Source: Microscillaceae bacterium
GTDB lineage: Bacteria > Bacteroidota > Bacteroidia > Cytophagales > Microscillaceae
Length of the DNA: 6,476 nt
Direction of reading: 5' to 3'
NCBI GenBank assembly: GCA_003483885.1
Contig: DMXI01000698.1
Location: 1-6,476, forward strand
The position numbers were made by a program, and so were the translations under genes. The notes under the pieces were generated by a model, which searched no databases, was not told the origin of the DNA, and was given only the letters and a program-made list of their open reading frames with translations. Below are positions 1 to 6,428 of this stretch, piece by piece; position 1 is the stretch's first letter; each line of letters starts with the position of its first letter.

Positions 1-14
1 TAGAAAAAGGCTTC

Positions 15-39
15 TAAACACACATTTATGAAGTGTTTA
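15..39. repeat. Inverted repeat, possible weak hairpin
   Basis: The arms TAAACAC (15-21) and GTGTTTA (33-39) are perfectly complementary around an 11-base loop. The stem is AT-rich and is followed by AATACGG rather than a T-run, so it is a poor intrinsic terminator on the plus strand. It could be the 3' end structure of an upstream transcript or a chance pairing. Confidence 0.3.
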
Positions 40-93
40 AATACGGCCTCAATATTAAAGGCAAAACTACAACCTAAAATTTTGAGAATCTAA

Positions 94-107
94 CTTTTTG
101 CAAAAAG
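94..107. promoter_or_regulatory. 14-bp perfect palindrome, candidate operator
   Basis: CTTTTTGCAAAAAG is identical to its own reverse complement over all 14 bases, centred between 100 and 101; the symmetry ends at A93/A108. It has no spacer, so as RNA it would form only a very short stem. Dyad binding by a dimeric DNA-binding protein is the more natural reading. It lies about 190 bases before the ispH start. No regulator is identified, and A/T-tract palindromes occur by chance in AT-rich DNA. Confidence 0.3.
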
Positions 108-125
108 ACTTTGTTTGACTCTGGA

Positions 126-155
126 AAGGAAAAACATTGCCTGTCCTTAGCAATG
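126..155 (+). other. Two mutually exclusive short hairpins
   Basis: CATTGC (135-140) pairs perfectly with GCAATG (150-155) around a 9-base loop. AAGGA (126-130) pairs perfectly with TCCTT (144-148). The two stems interlock, and only one base (149) would cross the first stem, so a pseudoknot is sterically unlikely and the pairings compete. This looks like a small two-state switch, but the stems are only 6 and 5 bp, no known riboswitch fold is recognisable, and chance is a real possibility. Confidence 0.2.
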
Positions 156-295
156 GTTGATTGAATATTTTTCAAAAACGACTATTGATACTTAAAGACT
201 AGAGAGGAATATTTTCTAACTTCGTTTTATATCAAACCAATCCGTCTAAAAATGGTTATTGGGTTAAGAAGACATTAGCATAGATAAGTTGTTGC

Positions 296-1519
296 ATGAA
301 AAAATTTGATATACCCGAGTTTTATCGTAGCCCCATCATTGGGCAGGTAAAAAAAATACGCAAAGATGCCGATCCTCGTAAACAAGATTTTACACCCTTC
401 TCGCTTGATTTTGGGGCAGTGGAGATTTTTGTGCCACGGCATTTTGGCTTTTGTTATGGGGTAGAAAACGCGGTTGAAATTGCTTATAGAACTGTGGAGC
501 AAAATCCAGATAAAAGGGTGTTTTTGTTGAGTGAGATGATTCATAATCCATTGGTAAACGATGATCTACAGTCTCGTGGTATCCGTTTTATTATGAATAC
601 TTCTGGTGAGCAACTGATTCCCTGGGATAAGATAAATGCCGACGATATTGTATTGATACCTGCTTTTGGAACCACCATTGAGATAGAAGAACTTCTTAAA
701 AATAAAGGCATTGAAACTGAAAAGTACGATACCACTTGCCCGTTTGTAGAAAAGGTATGGAAAACCTCTGCCAAATTAGGGCAAAAAGACTATACAGTGA
801 TTATCCACGGCAAAGCCAAGCACGAAGAAACCCGGGCAACGTTTTCGCATAGTAAAAGTGGTGCCCCATCGATAATCGTACAAAACATGGAGGAGGCCCA
901 AAAACTGGGTGCTTTTATCAAAGGTGAAATGCCATTGACCGAGTTTGAGACGATGTTTGCCAATCGTTACTCCGAAAATTTTGATCCAGCGAAAGATCTT
1001 CAGCGGGTAGGGGTTGTCAATCAAACCACTATGTTGGCTTCCGAAACGCAAGCCATTGCCGATTATTTTCGCCTGTTGATGGTAGACAAGTACGAAGAAG
1101 CCAATATCAAATCCCATTTTGCCGATACCCGCGATACCTTGTGTTATGCCACCAACGACAACCAAAAGGCTACCTATGGTTTGTTGGAGCAAAGCGCCGA
1201 TTTGGCCATTGTGATTGGGGGATACAATAGCTCCAATACTACGCATTTGGCAGAATTATGTGAAGAAAAACTTCCTACTTACTTTATCAATTCAGAAAAT
1301 AAAATTATTTCTGGTGATACCATTCATCATTTTAACTTCCACACCAAGCAAGAAGAAACCACCACTCCTTTTATTCCTGATAAAGAGAAAGTTAGGTTGC
1401 TGGTAACTGCTGGTGCTTCTTGCCCTGATGCTTTGGTCGATAGAGTAATTCAACGATTGGTAACCTTATTTGATAACACCAAACCTATTGAGCAAGTCAT
1501 GGAAGAGGTGATGGCCTAG
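296..1519 (+). CDS. ispH: 4-hydroxy-3-methylbut-2-enyl diphosphate reductase (IspH/LytB), long form
   Basis: This cytoplasmic [4Fe-4S] enzyme catalyses the last MEP-pathway step, reductive dehydroxylation of HMBPP to IPP and DMAPP, with electrons normally supplied by ferredoxin or flavodoxin. The three cluster cysteines are visible: C53 (GFCYGV), C148 (TTCPFVEKVW) and C283 (TLCYAT). Substrate residues by alignment with E. coli IspH are H83 (HNPLV), H176 and the proton-relay glutamate E178 (KHEE), T244 (NQTTM), S312/N314 (YNSSNTTH) and S375 (GASCPD). At 407 residues it exceeds the roughly 316 of E. coli. The extra length is an N-terminal extension of about 40 residues and an insertion around 207-240 ending in DLQRVGVVNQTTM, the pattern of cyanobacterial and plant enzymes. 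The position of E. coli H74 is F124 (PAFGTT), as in that long form. ATG 296 is the first possible start: an in-frame TAG lies at 281-283 with no start codon between. No Shine-Dalgarno site is present. Two terminators follow, so it appears monocistronic at its 3' side. Confidence 0.97.
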   Translation: MKKFDIPEFYRSPIIGQVKKIRKDADPRKQDFTPFSLDFGAVEIFVPRHFGFCYGVENAVEIAYRTVEQNPDKRVFLLSEMIHNPLVNDDLQSRGIRFIMNTSGEQLIPWDKINADDIVLIPAFGTTIEIEELLKNKGIETEKYDTTCPFVEKVWKTSAKLGQKDYTVIIHGKAKHEETRATFSHSKSGAPSIIVQNMEEAQKLGAFIKGEMPLTEFETMFANRYSENFDPAKDLQRVGVVNQTTMLASETQAIADYFRLLMVDKYEEANIKSHFADTRDTLCYATNDNQKATYGLLEQSADLAIVIGGYNSSNTTHLAELCEEKLPTYFINSENKIISGDTIHHFNFHTKQEETTTPFIPDKEKVRLLVTAGASCPDALVDRVIQRLVTLFDNTKPIEQVMEEVMA

Positions 1520-1535
1520 TAACAAAAAATAACTC

Positions 1536-1578
1536 AGCGAGTAACATTTTGGATTTAAATCAGGTGTGCTCGCTTTTT
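1536..1578 (+). terminator. Intrinsic terminator 1 after ispH
   Basis: AGCGAG (1536-1541) pairs with CTCGCT (1569-1574). The stem extends inward through a T-G wobble and an A-T pair and, with one bulged A, ACA against TGT, so the arms cover about 1536-1546 and 1565-1574. A run of five T (1574-1578) follows at once. It starts 17 bases after the ispH stop. The loop contains the perfect palindrome GATTTAAATC (1552-1561), which could form a small second helix or a binding site. Confidence 0.7.
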
Positions 1579-1586
1579 ATTGACAA

Positions 1587-1614
1587 AACCCTCTTTACTT
1601 GAGGGTTGTTTTTT
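1587..1614 (+). terminator. Intrinsic terminator 2 after ispH
   Basis: AACCCTC (1587-1593) and GAGGGTT (1601-1607) form a perfect 7-bp stem with a 7-base loop, followed by G and six T (1609-1614). This is the stronger of two terminators spaced about 10 bases apart. Together they should stop ispH transcription before the sensor gene. The A-run before the stem (1585-1588) gives a short T-tract on the minus strand, so weak bidirectional activity is possible. Confidence 0.8.
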
Positions 1615-1643
1615 GGGTAGAGAATATAATTCTATTATATTGA
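1612..1643 (+). promoter_or_regulatory. Weak Bacteroidota-type promoter candidate for the sensor gene
   Basis: TTTG (1612-1615) matches the -33 box of Bacteroidota primary-sigma promoters. After 20 bases comes TATATTGA (1636-1643), which matches TAnnTTTG at four of six defined positions. The sensor gene needs its own promoter because two terminators precede it, and this is the best-spaced pair I found between 1615 and 1771. The -33 box overlaps the T-tract of terminator 2 and the -7 match is imperfect. Confidence 0.2.
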
Positions 1644-1681
1644 ATCTGGTTCAATTTTTATTTAAGGTATAGAAATTCAAT
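1639..1681. promoter_or_regulatory. TTCAAT half-site cluster, candidate operator or leader hairpin
   Basis: ATTGAA (1639-1644) and TTCAAT (1650-1655) are perfect inverted arms around five bases. A further direct TTCAAT (1676-1681) follows 20 bases later, and its ATTCAAT (1675-1681) can also pair over seven bases with ATTGAAT (1639-1645). The cluster overlaps the weak promoter candidate, which would suit operator control of the sensor gene. As RNA it could switch between two pairings. AT-rich composition makes chance matches fairly likely. Confidence 0.3.
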
Positions 1682-1693
1682 CAAGGAAGTAAA

Positions 1694-1720
1694 GTTGGTA
1701 TTATTTTTTCACTGACCAAC
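1694..1720 (+). repeat. Inverted repeat in the sensor gene leader
   Basis: GTTGGT (1694-1699) and ACCAAC (1715-1720) are perfectly complementary with a 15-base loop containing a run of six T. It lies about 50 bases before the ATG at 1772, so it would be in the 5' untranslated leader if transcription starts upstream of it. No T-tract follows the second arm, which argues against a terminator. Function unknown. Confidence 0.3.
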
Positions 1721-1771
1721 GCAAAAACAATTTCAAACACCAAAGATTTGTCAAAACCGACTTTAAACTCA

Positions 1772-4700
1772 ATGAGCATTTCTAAAAGCCTGCTTATTAT
1801 TTTCATTACCGGGTTTTTCTTCTTTTCGGTCAAAGCTCAAAACAATACCTCTACAGAATATGGACTTCCCTTTCTGCAAAATTACGCTCCACGTGATTAT
1901 CAGGCTGGGTATCAAAACTATGCCATTGCTCAAGACAAGAGAGGGGTAATGTATTTTGGTAACGAGGTAGGTGTGTTGGTTTTTGATGGAAAACATTGGC
2001 AAATCATTCATTTAAGTAACCAAGGACAGGTAAAAGCCCTCAAAGCAAGCCAAAAAGGGCGAGTGTATGTAGGAGGAGTAGACGACCTGGGTTATTTAAA
2101 GCCAAACTCACAAGGTATATTAGAATACGTATCATTACTCTCCAAAATTCCAGTACAATACCGCAATTTTGGCGAAGTATTGAACATATTTACTACCACT
2201 AAGGGAACTTTCTATGTGACTACCAAGGCCATTTTTCATCTAAACAATGAAAAAATAAAACCGCTCAAAGTCAAGCAGAAAACTTATTGGGCAGGTTTTC
2301 AAGTCAATGATAAATTGATGGTGCAAGTAGCCAACAAAGGAATATTCTTCTTGAATGCAACTACCCAAGAATTAGAAAATACCTCTGCTCAGCAAATCCC
2401 GCTAGGTGAACCTTTGGCTGCTATCTTACCTTTTCAGACAGATAGCTACCTGTTGGTCACCAAAAATTCCAGGTTTTCTATCCTCAAAGACCAAACAATT
2501 GCTCCTTGGGAAGAACTACAAACCAATCTATTACAAAACCAACTCATTAACTTTGCCATTCAATTACCCAATAAGCAATATGCCATTGGTAGCTTACAGA
2601 TTGGATTAGTGATTATCAATCAAGCAGGACAGCTTATCAAGCATTTTGATAAAAATACTGGACTACCCTCCAATAGTATTCTGACAATTTTTAACGACCA
2701 AAAAAATAATTTGTGGGTTGGGTCAAATCGTGGCATTACCTATTTAACGATCAATGCACCTTATGCACTTGTAGATGAGCGCTCGGGACTTCAGGGCCAG
2801 ATTAACCGAATTGCCTTTACCGATCAACACCTATACATTGCGACCTCTTTAAATGTATATCGGAGAAAATGGCAACGAAACCAACCGTTTCAACCAGTAG
2901 GACTTACGGCTGGTAACAATCAAAACTTATTTTTATTGCCCAATTCTTTATTAGTAGGTCACCCTAAAAACCTTATTGAAATCAAGGATTCTGCCTCCAC
3001 GATAGCCATTCCTCAGGTTTCTACCCGTGCTTTTGCCTCTTTACCCAATAATCCTACTCAAGTATTGACGCTTGCCAAAGATCAAATCCTATTGCTAGAG
3101 CGTAAAGACACCCAATGGCAAATCAAGAAGACATTTCCTGGCTTTGATGATAAAGTGACACAATTGCAAGTGGATGCTTCTGGCAATATATGGTTGCCAC
3201 ATGTTACTAAAGGTATTTATCAAGTCCGTATTAGTACCGATACTACCAAACTTATGGGCTTCAAGCTTTTCACGAGTGAAGACGGACTGCCCGCTAATAA
3301 CAAAAACACCGCTTACCGCCTGGGTAATGAATTAGTGTTTGCCACTACCAAAGGTATTTATCGCTTCAATAAGGCCAATAACAAGTTTGAACCTCACCCT
3401 AAATGGCAAAAAACAGCCTTGGGTGTCCAATCCATAGAAGTGCTAGCCGAAGATGCTCAAGGAAATGTTTGGTTTGCTACCGAGCGTCAAACAGGGGTTA
3501 TAAAAAAACAAGGAACACAAAAGGGTGTCCAATTCCTGCCCAAAATTCATAAACCCTCTCAGATTTTGCCTCTGCCCAACCAAACCGTGGCTTTTATTGC
3601 TCAAGAGGGAATTGTATTGTATGATGCAAAACAAGAGCAACTTCGTGGCAAAGACAAGTTTCAGGTACTGATTTATCGGATTGAGGAAGATGCGTTGGGC
3701 AAAGACTCGATATTTTTTGGGGGAAATTTTGCCACCAAAGAAGGTTTTGTCGCTGAAAAACAAGCCCCTGAACAAGTTTTACAACTACCTTACCGGAACA
3801 ACTCGCTGAGAATCAGTTTTGCGGCTCCTTATTATCAAAACTCTTTGGAAACTACTTATCAACATGTTCTGGAAGGTTTTGAAGAAAAGTGGTCACAGTG
3901 GAGCAAAAACGTAGAGAAAGAGTATACAAATTTACCAGAAGGTTCTTATACCTTTAAGGTAAAAGCACGCAATGCCGAAGGCGTAGAAAGTGTGATTACA
4001 TCGTATGAGTTTAATATTTTGGCTCCCTGGTACCGTACCGTGTGGGCTTATATTTTTTACATCATTGGTATAGGAAGCACTTTAGGTATCTTGGTGGGGT
4101 CAAACACCCGAAAACATCGTCGCAGACGTGATGAATTGCAACGAAAAATAGACGAAGGCACCGCCAAAATTCAGGAACAAAAAGAAATTATAGAAGCTTC
4201 TCTAAAAGCGGAAACTGAGAAAAATAACCGGTTAAAATCTCAAGAAAAAGTGTTGCGTAAGCACCTCAATCAGCTCAATGCTACTCAAAAAGAAGTTGAG
4301 CAAAAGACTAAAATGATTGAGACCCAAAAGAAAAAACTTGAGAAAATCTTATCTGAAAAGATTGAGCAAAACGAGATTTTACAATCTCAGGAAGAGGTGA
4401 TGCGTACCCATATGGAGGAGCTGGAACAAGCGCAAACCAGACTCACCGAAATGAACAAAGTTCTCCAGAAGCAAGAATTTGGGATGCAGGAAAATATGGA
4501 GAAACTGATTGCTACCCAGGAGCAGATGGAGTTTACCAAAGCCGAGTTAGACGGGCAAATGGCAGCGATCAATAACAGCACCATTGCGAAGGTAGAGTTC
4601 AATATGAGTTTTGAGGTAGTAAGCGCCAACCAAGCCTTTTGTGACATGTTTGGCTATACATTGGCCGAGGTGAAAGGGTTACATCATAAAAACTTTGTAG

Positions 4701-6412
4701 ACCAGGAATATGCAGAAACGGAAGAATACCACACATTCTTAGATAACCTAAAACTGGGAGAATGCCTGCCTGGAGAGTATGAAAGAATTACAAAAGATCA
4801 CCAAACGATTTGGATCAATGCGACCTACTCGCCAGTACTTAACCGCAAAAAGAAAATTACCAAGATTATAAAGCTAGCAGTGGATATTACCCAGCCTAAG
4901 CAATTGCTCGCCTCTGCTCAATTGATGAAAGAACAGGCTGACCGCAATAATGAGATTATCTCTCAGCAAAAAAAGGACATAGAGTCGGCCCTGACTGAAG
5001 CCAATGACAAAAATGAAATGATGGAAGCGCAAGAAGAAGAAATGCGCCAAAACATGGAAGAGTTGCTGGCCACTCAGGAAGAGATTGAGAGAACCCAACT
5101 GGAATTGAATAGCCAGATCAATGCTATAGAAAACAGCCCCATTATCAAAGCTGAGTTTGATTTAGGCGGTAAAATTCTTTCTGCTAATAATGCTTTCCTC
5201 AATTTATTTTACTACGACTCAGACCAAATAGAGGATGGGGATGTATTTCATCAGATGTTGGTAGAACCCATGTATGCATCCTCATTTGAATATGAATTCT
5301 TTTGGGATAATCTCAGAAACGGTTCTCAACAACCAGGTGAATACAAAAGGATCAATCAACAAGAAGAAGAAATGTGGTTAAATGCCACCTATTTCCCAGC
5401 CATAGATAAGCGTGGTCAGGTTTTTAAAATTATCATGCTGGCATTCGATATTACTGCCTCACGTCAATTATTGCGAGATTTTCAGCGTCAAGCCGAAATT
5501 TTAAGAGTGCAGGAAGAAGAGCTGCGACAAAATATGGAGGAACTGGTGTCTACCCAGGAAGCACTACAAAAAGAATCGTCAAAAATTGAGAGCAAAAATC
5601 GCCTCATTATGTCCAGTATTCAGTATGCCCAAAACATCCAGCAAGCCATACTGCCCACCCAAAACCGGATGAAAGAATTATTTGAAGACTCCTTAGTAGT
5701 ATTCATCCCCAAAGACATTGTCTCGGGTGACTTTTATTGGACAACCCAAATTAGAAAACGCATTAAAATTCGTGACAAAGCACAAGGAGAAGCTTTGCCA
5801 GGCTTCCAGATTTTTACCTTTTTAGCAGTGGTAGATTGTACGGGCCACGGAGTTCCAGGAGCATTTATGAGTATGATTGGTAATTCATTGCTTAATGAGA
5901 TAGTAAACAACCAAAACAAGCACAATCCTGCCCGTATTTTACAATTAATGCACGAAGGTATCAGAACCCGACTTATGCAAGAAGAAACCAGCAACCGTGA
6001 CGGAATGGATGTTTGCTTGTGTCGTTTGGAGTATCGGGACGATGATAAAATAGAACTGACTTTTTCGGGAGCCAAACGCCCCATATTTTTGGTAAGAGAA
6101 GGAGAGCTTAAAAAAATACATGGCAGCATTGAATCTATCGGCGGATGGCTTGAAGGAATGCAACGTGATTATGAAAATAAAACTATAGAATTAGAGAAAA
6201 ACGATGCGTTGTATCTTACTTCTGACGGTTTTACCGATAGTGCCAACCCTAAAAGAAAGAAGTTTGGTGAAAAACGATTCCGTAAAATGCTCATCGATAT
6301 TGCACATTTGCCTATGAGTGAGCAACGACAAATAGTAGTAAAATCTTTGGCAGATCATCAACAAGACACTGAACAAAGAGATGATATAACGATTGTAGGT
6401 ATAAGAGTTTGA
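1772..6412 (+). CDS. Transmembrane propeller/Y_Y_Y sensor with two PAS domains and SpoIIE-type serine phosphatase
   Basis: A 1546-residue single-pass sensor-effector. Residues 1-22 are a signal peptide (LLIIFITGFFFF core, cleavage likely VKA|Q). About 23-670 is a periplasmic beta-propeller region with regulator-propeller repeats, clearest at 296-325 (GLPSNSILTIF, NNLWVGSNRGI) and 503-533 (DGLPAN, FATTKGIYRF). A Y_Y_Y domain spans about 679-749 and ends at PWYRTVWAY; the membrane helix is 758-776, followed by basic residues 780-786 that place the rest inside. Coiled coil follows, then PAS1 (930-1043), coiled coil, PAS2 (1116-1231), coiled coil and a SpoIIE/PP2C phosphatase (1283-1546). Likely metal-binding aspartates are D1320 (SGDFYW), D1355 (VVDCTGHG), D1485 (SDGFTD) and D1537/D1538 (RDDITI), all present. 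No histidine-kinase H-box or ATPase domain is seen. By family analogy it dephosphorylates a STAS-type anti-anti-sigma protein in response to a periplasmic ligand; ligand and partner are unknown. ATG 1772 is preferred over an in-frame TTG at 1748 because it puts the signal peptide at the N-terminus. Confidence 0.92.
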   Translation: MSISKSLLIIFITGFFFFSVKAQNNTSTEYGLPFLQNYAPRDYQAGYQNYAIAQDKRGVMYFGNEVGVLVFDGKHWQIIHLSNQGQVKALKASQKGRVYVGGVDDLGYLKPNSQGILEYVSLLSKIPVQYRNFGEVLNIFTTTKGTFYVTTKAIFHLNNEKIKPLKVKQKTYWAGFQVNDKLMVQVANKGIFFLNATTQELENTSAQQIPLGEPLAAILPFQTDSYLLVTKNSRFSILKDQTIAPWEELQTNLLQNQLINFAIQLPNKQYAIGSLQIGLVIINQAGQLIKHFDKNTGLPSNSILTIFNDQKNNLWVGSNRGITYLTINAPYALVDERSGLQGQINRIAFTDQHLYIATSLNVYRRKWQRNQPFQPVGLTAGNNQNLFLLPNSLLVGHPKNLIEIKDSASTIAIPQVSTRAFASLPNNPTQVLTLAKDQILLLERKDTQWQIKKTFPGFDDKVTQLQVDASGNIWLPHVTKGIYQVRISTDTTKLMGFKLFTSEDGLPANNKNTAYRLGNELVFATTKGIYRFNKANNKFEPHPKWQKTALGVQSIEVLAEDAQGNVWFATERQTGVIKKQGTQKGVQFLPKIHKPSQILPLPNQTVAFIAQEGIVLYDAKQEQLRGKDKFQVLIYRIEEDALGKDSIFFGGNFATKEGFVAEKQAPEQVLQLPYRNNSLRISFAAPYYQNSLETTYQHVLEGFEEKWSQWSKNVEKEYTNLPEGSYTFKVKARNAEGVESVITSYEFNILAPWYRTVWAYIFYIIGIGSTLGILVGSNTRKHRRRRDELQRKIDEGTAKIQEQKEIIEASLKAETEKNNRLKSQEKVLRKHLNQLNATQKEVEQKTKMIETQKKKLEKILSEKIEQNEILQSQEEVMRTHMEELEQAQTRLTEMNKVLQKQEFGMQENMEKLIATQEQMEFTKAELDGQMAAINNSTIAKVEFNMSFEVVSANQAFCDMFGYTLAEVKGLHHKNFVDQEYAETEEYHTFLDNLKLGECLPGEYERITKDHQTIWINATYSPVLNRKKKITKIIKLAVDITQPKQLLASAQLMKEQADRNNEIISQQKKDIESALTEANDKNEMMEAQEEEMRQNMEELLATQEEIERTQLELNSQINAIENSPIIKAEFDLGGKILSANNAFLNLFYYDSDQIEDGDVFHQMLVEPMYASSFEYEFFWDNLRNGSQQPGEYKRINQQEEEMWLNATYFPAIDKRGQVFKIIMLAFDITASRQLLRDFQRQAEILRVQEEELRQNMEELVSTQEALQKESSKIESKNRLIMSSIQYAQNIQQAILPTQNRMKELFEDSLVVFIPKDIVSGDFYWTTQIRKRIKIRDKAQGEALPGFQIFTFLAVVDCTGHGVPGAFMSMIGNSLLNEIVNNQNKHNPARILQLMHEGIRTRLMQEETSNRDGMDVCLCRLEYRDDDKIELTFSGAKRPIFLVREGELKKIHGSIESIGGWLEGMQRDYENKTIELEKNDALYLTSDGFTDSANPKRKKFGEKRFRKMLIDIAHLPMSEQRQIVVKSLADHQQDTEQRDDITIVGIRV
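4241..5569 (+). repeat. Five-copy 20-residue helical motif and duplicated helix-PAS unit within the sensor
   Basis: A motif of the form QEEExRQNMEELxATQEExE occurs at 4241-4300, 4388-4447, 4472-4531, 5030-5089 and 5510-5569 (residues 824-843, 873-892, 901-920, 1087-1106, 1247-1266). Copies 4 and 5 are identical at 14 of 20 positions. Copies 3 and 4 each lead, without gaps for about 43 residues, into a PAS domain; copy 5 leads into the phosphatase. The units starting at 4472 and 5030 are thus a tandem helix-PAS duplication, with PAS2 two residues longer. Both PAS domains share GEY(E/K)RI, W(I/L)NATY and a DIT end, the pattern of PAS domains in BdlA-like and MCP-type sensors. The motifs are amphipathic and probably form a parallel coiled coil that carries the signal along a dimer. 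Confidence 0.85.
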
Positions 6413-6420
6413 TACTTTTG
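6393..6420 (+). promoter_or_regulatory. Bacteroidota-type promoter candidate at the sensor gene stop codon
   Basis: TACTTTTG (6413-6420) is a perfect match to TAnnTTTG, the -7 element of Bacteroidota primary-sigma promoters, and is followed by C as is common there. TTG at 6393-6395 lies 17 bases upstream, within the 17-23 range described for flavobacterial promoters; the fourth base of TTTG is not matched (ATTG). The element begins directly after the TGA at 6410-6412. Predicted initiation near 6425-6428 would be immediately before the hairpin at 6429, so the transcript would begin with that hairpin. Confidence 0.45.
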
Positions 6421-6428
6421 CGGCCTAT

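Larger units (their letters stand above)
1..295. other. Non-coding region upstream of ispH
   Basis: I see no supportable gene here. The longest plus-strand open stretch in the first frame runs from the stop at 1-3 to the stop at 91-93, and its only ATG (28) would give 21 residues with no recognisable features. The region is AT-rich and holds three small dyad elements: a 7-bp arm pair at 15-21/33-39, a perfect 14-bp palindrome at 94-107, and two overlapping, mutually exclusive hairpins between 126 and 155. A further weak pairing (AACCA 235-239 with TGGTT 253-257) lies close to the ispH start. The most likely role is the promoter and leader of ispH plus the tail of whatever lies to the left. 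I found no convincing TTG/TAnnTTTG promoter pair. Confidence 0.6.

Noticed and set aside
28..93. Small plus-strand open frame of 21 codons at the left end
   Set aside because: It is very short, has no recognisable feature or ribosome site, and fits random expectation in AT-rich DNA.
91..100. TAACTTTTTG as a promoter -7 box for ispH
   Set aside because: It has one base too many for TAnnTTTG and no TTG at the right distance upstream.
126..155. H-type pseudoknot formed by the two interlocking stems
   Set aside because: Only one base would be left to cross the 5-bp stem, which is too short; competing hairpins are more likely.
217..224. TAACTTCG as a -7 box nearer to ispH
   Set aside because: It has one mismatch, and the nearest upstream TTG (185-187) is 29 bases away, outside the usual spacing.
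275..1246. Minus-strand open frames opposite ispH (275-544, 541-774, 776-1246)
   Set aside because: They lie inside a gene with unmistakable IspH motifs, and their translations show no family features.
1215..1406. Plus-strand open frame in another frame within ispH
   Set aside because: It overlaps the conserved NSSNTTH region of ispH, which must be read in the main frame.
4241..5569. Histidine-kinase dimerisation domain within the long helical region
   Set aside because: No H-box and no N, G1 or G2 ATP-binding motifs follow; the sequence is a repeated glutamine/glutamate-rich coiled coil.
1769..6376. Several open frames on both strands inside the sensor gene
   Set aside because: The main frame is continuous with recognisable domains from signal peptide to the final DDITIVGIRV; the others are shadows.
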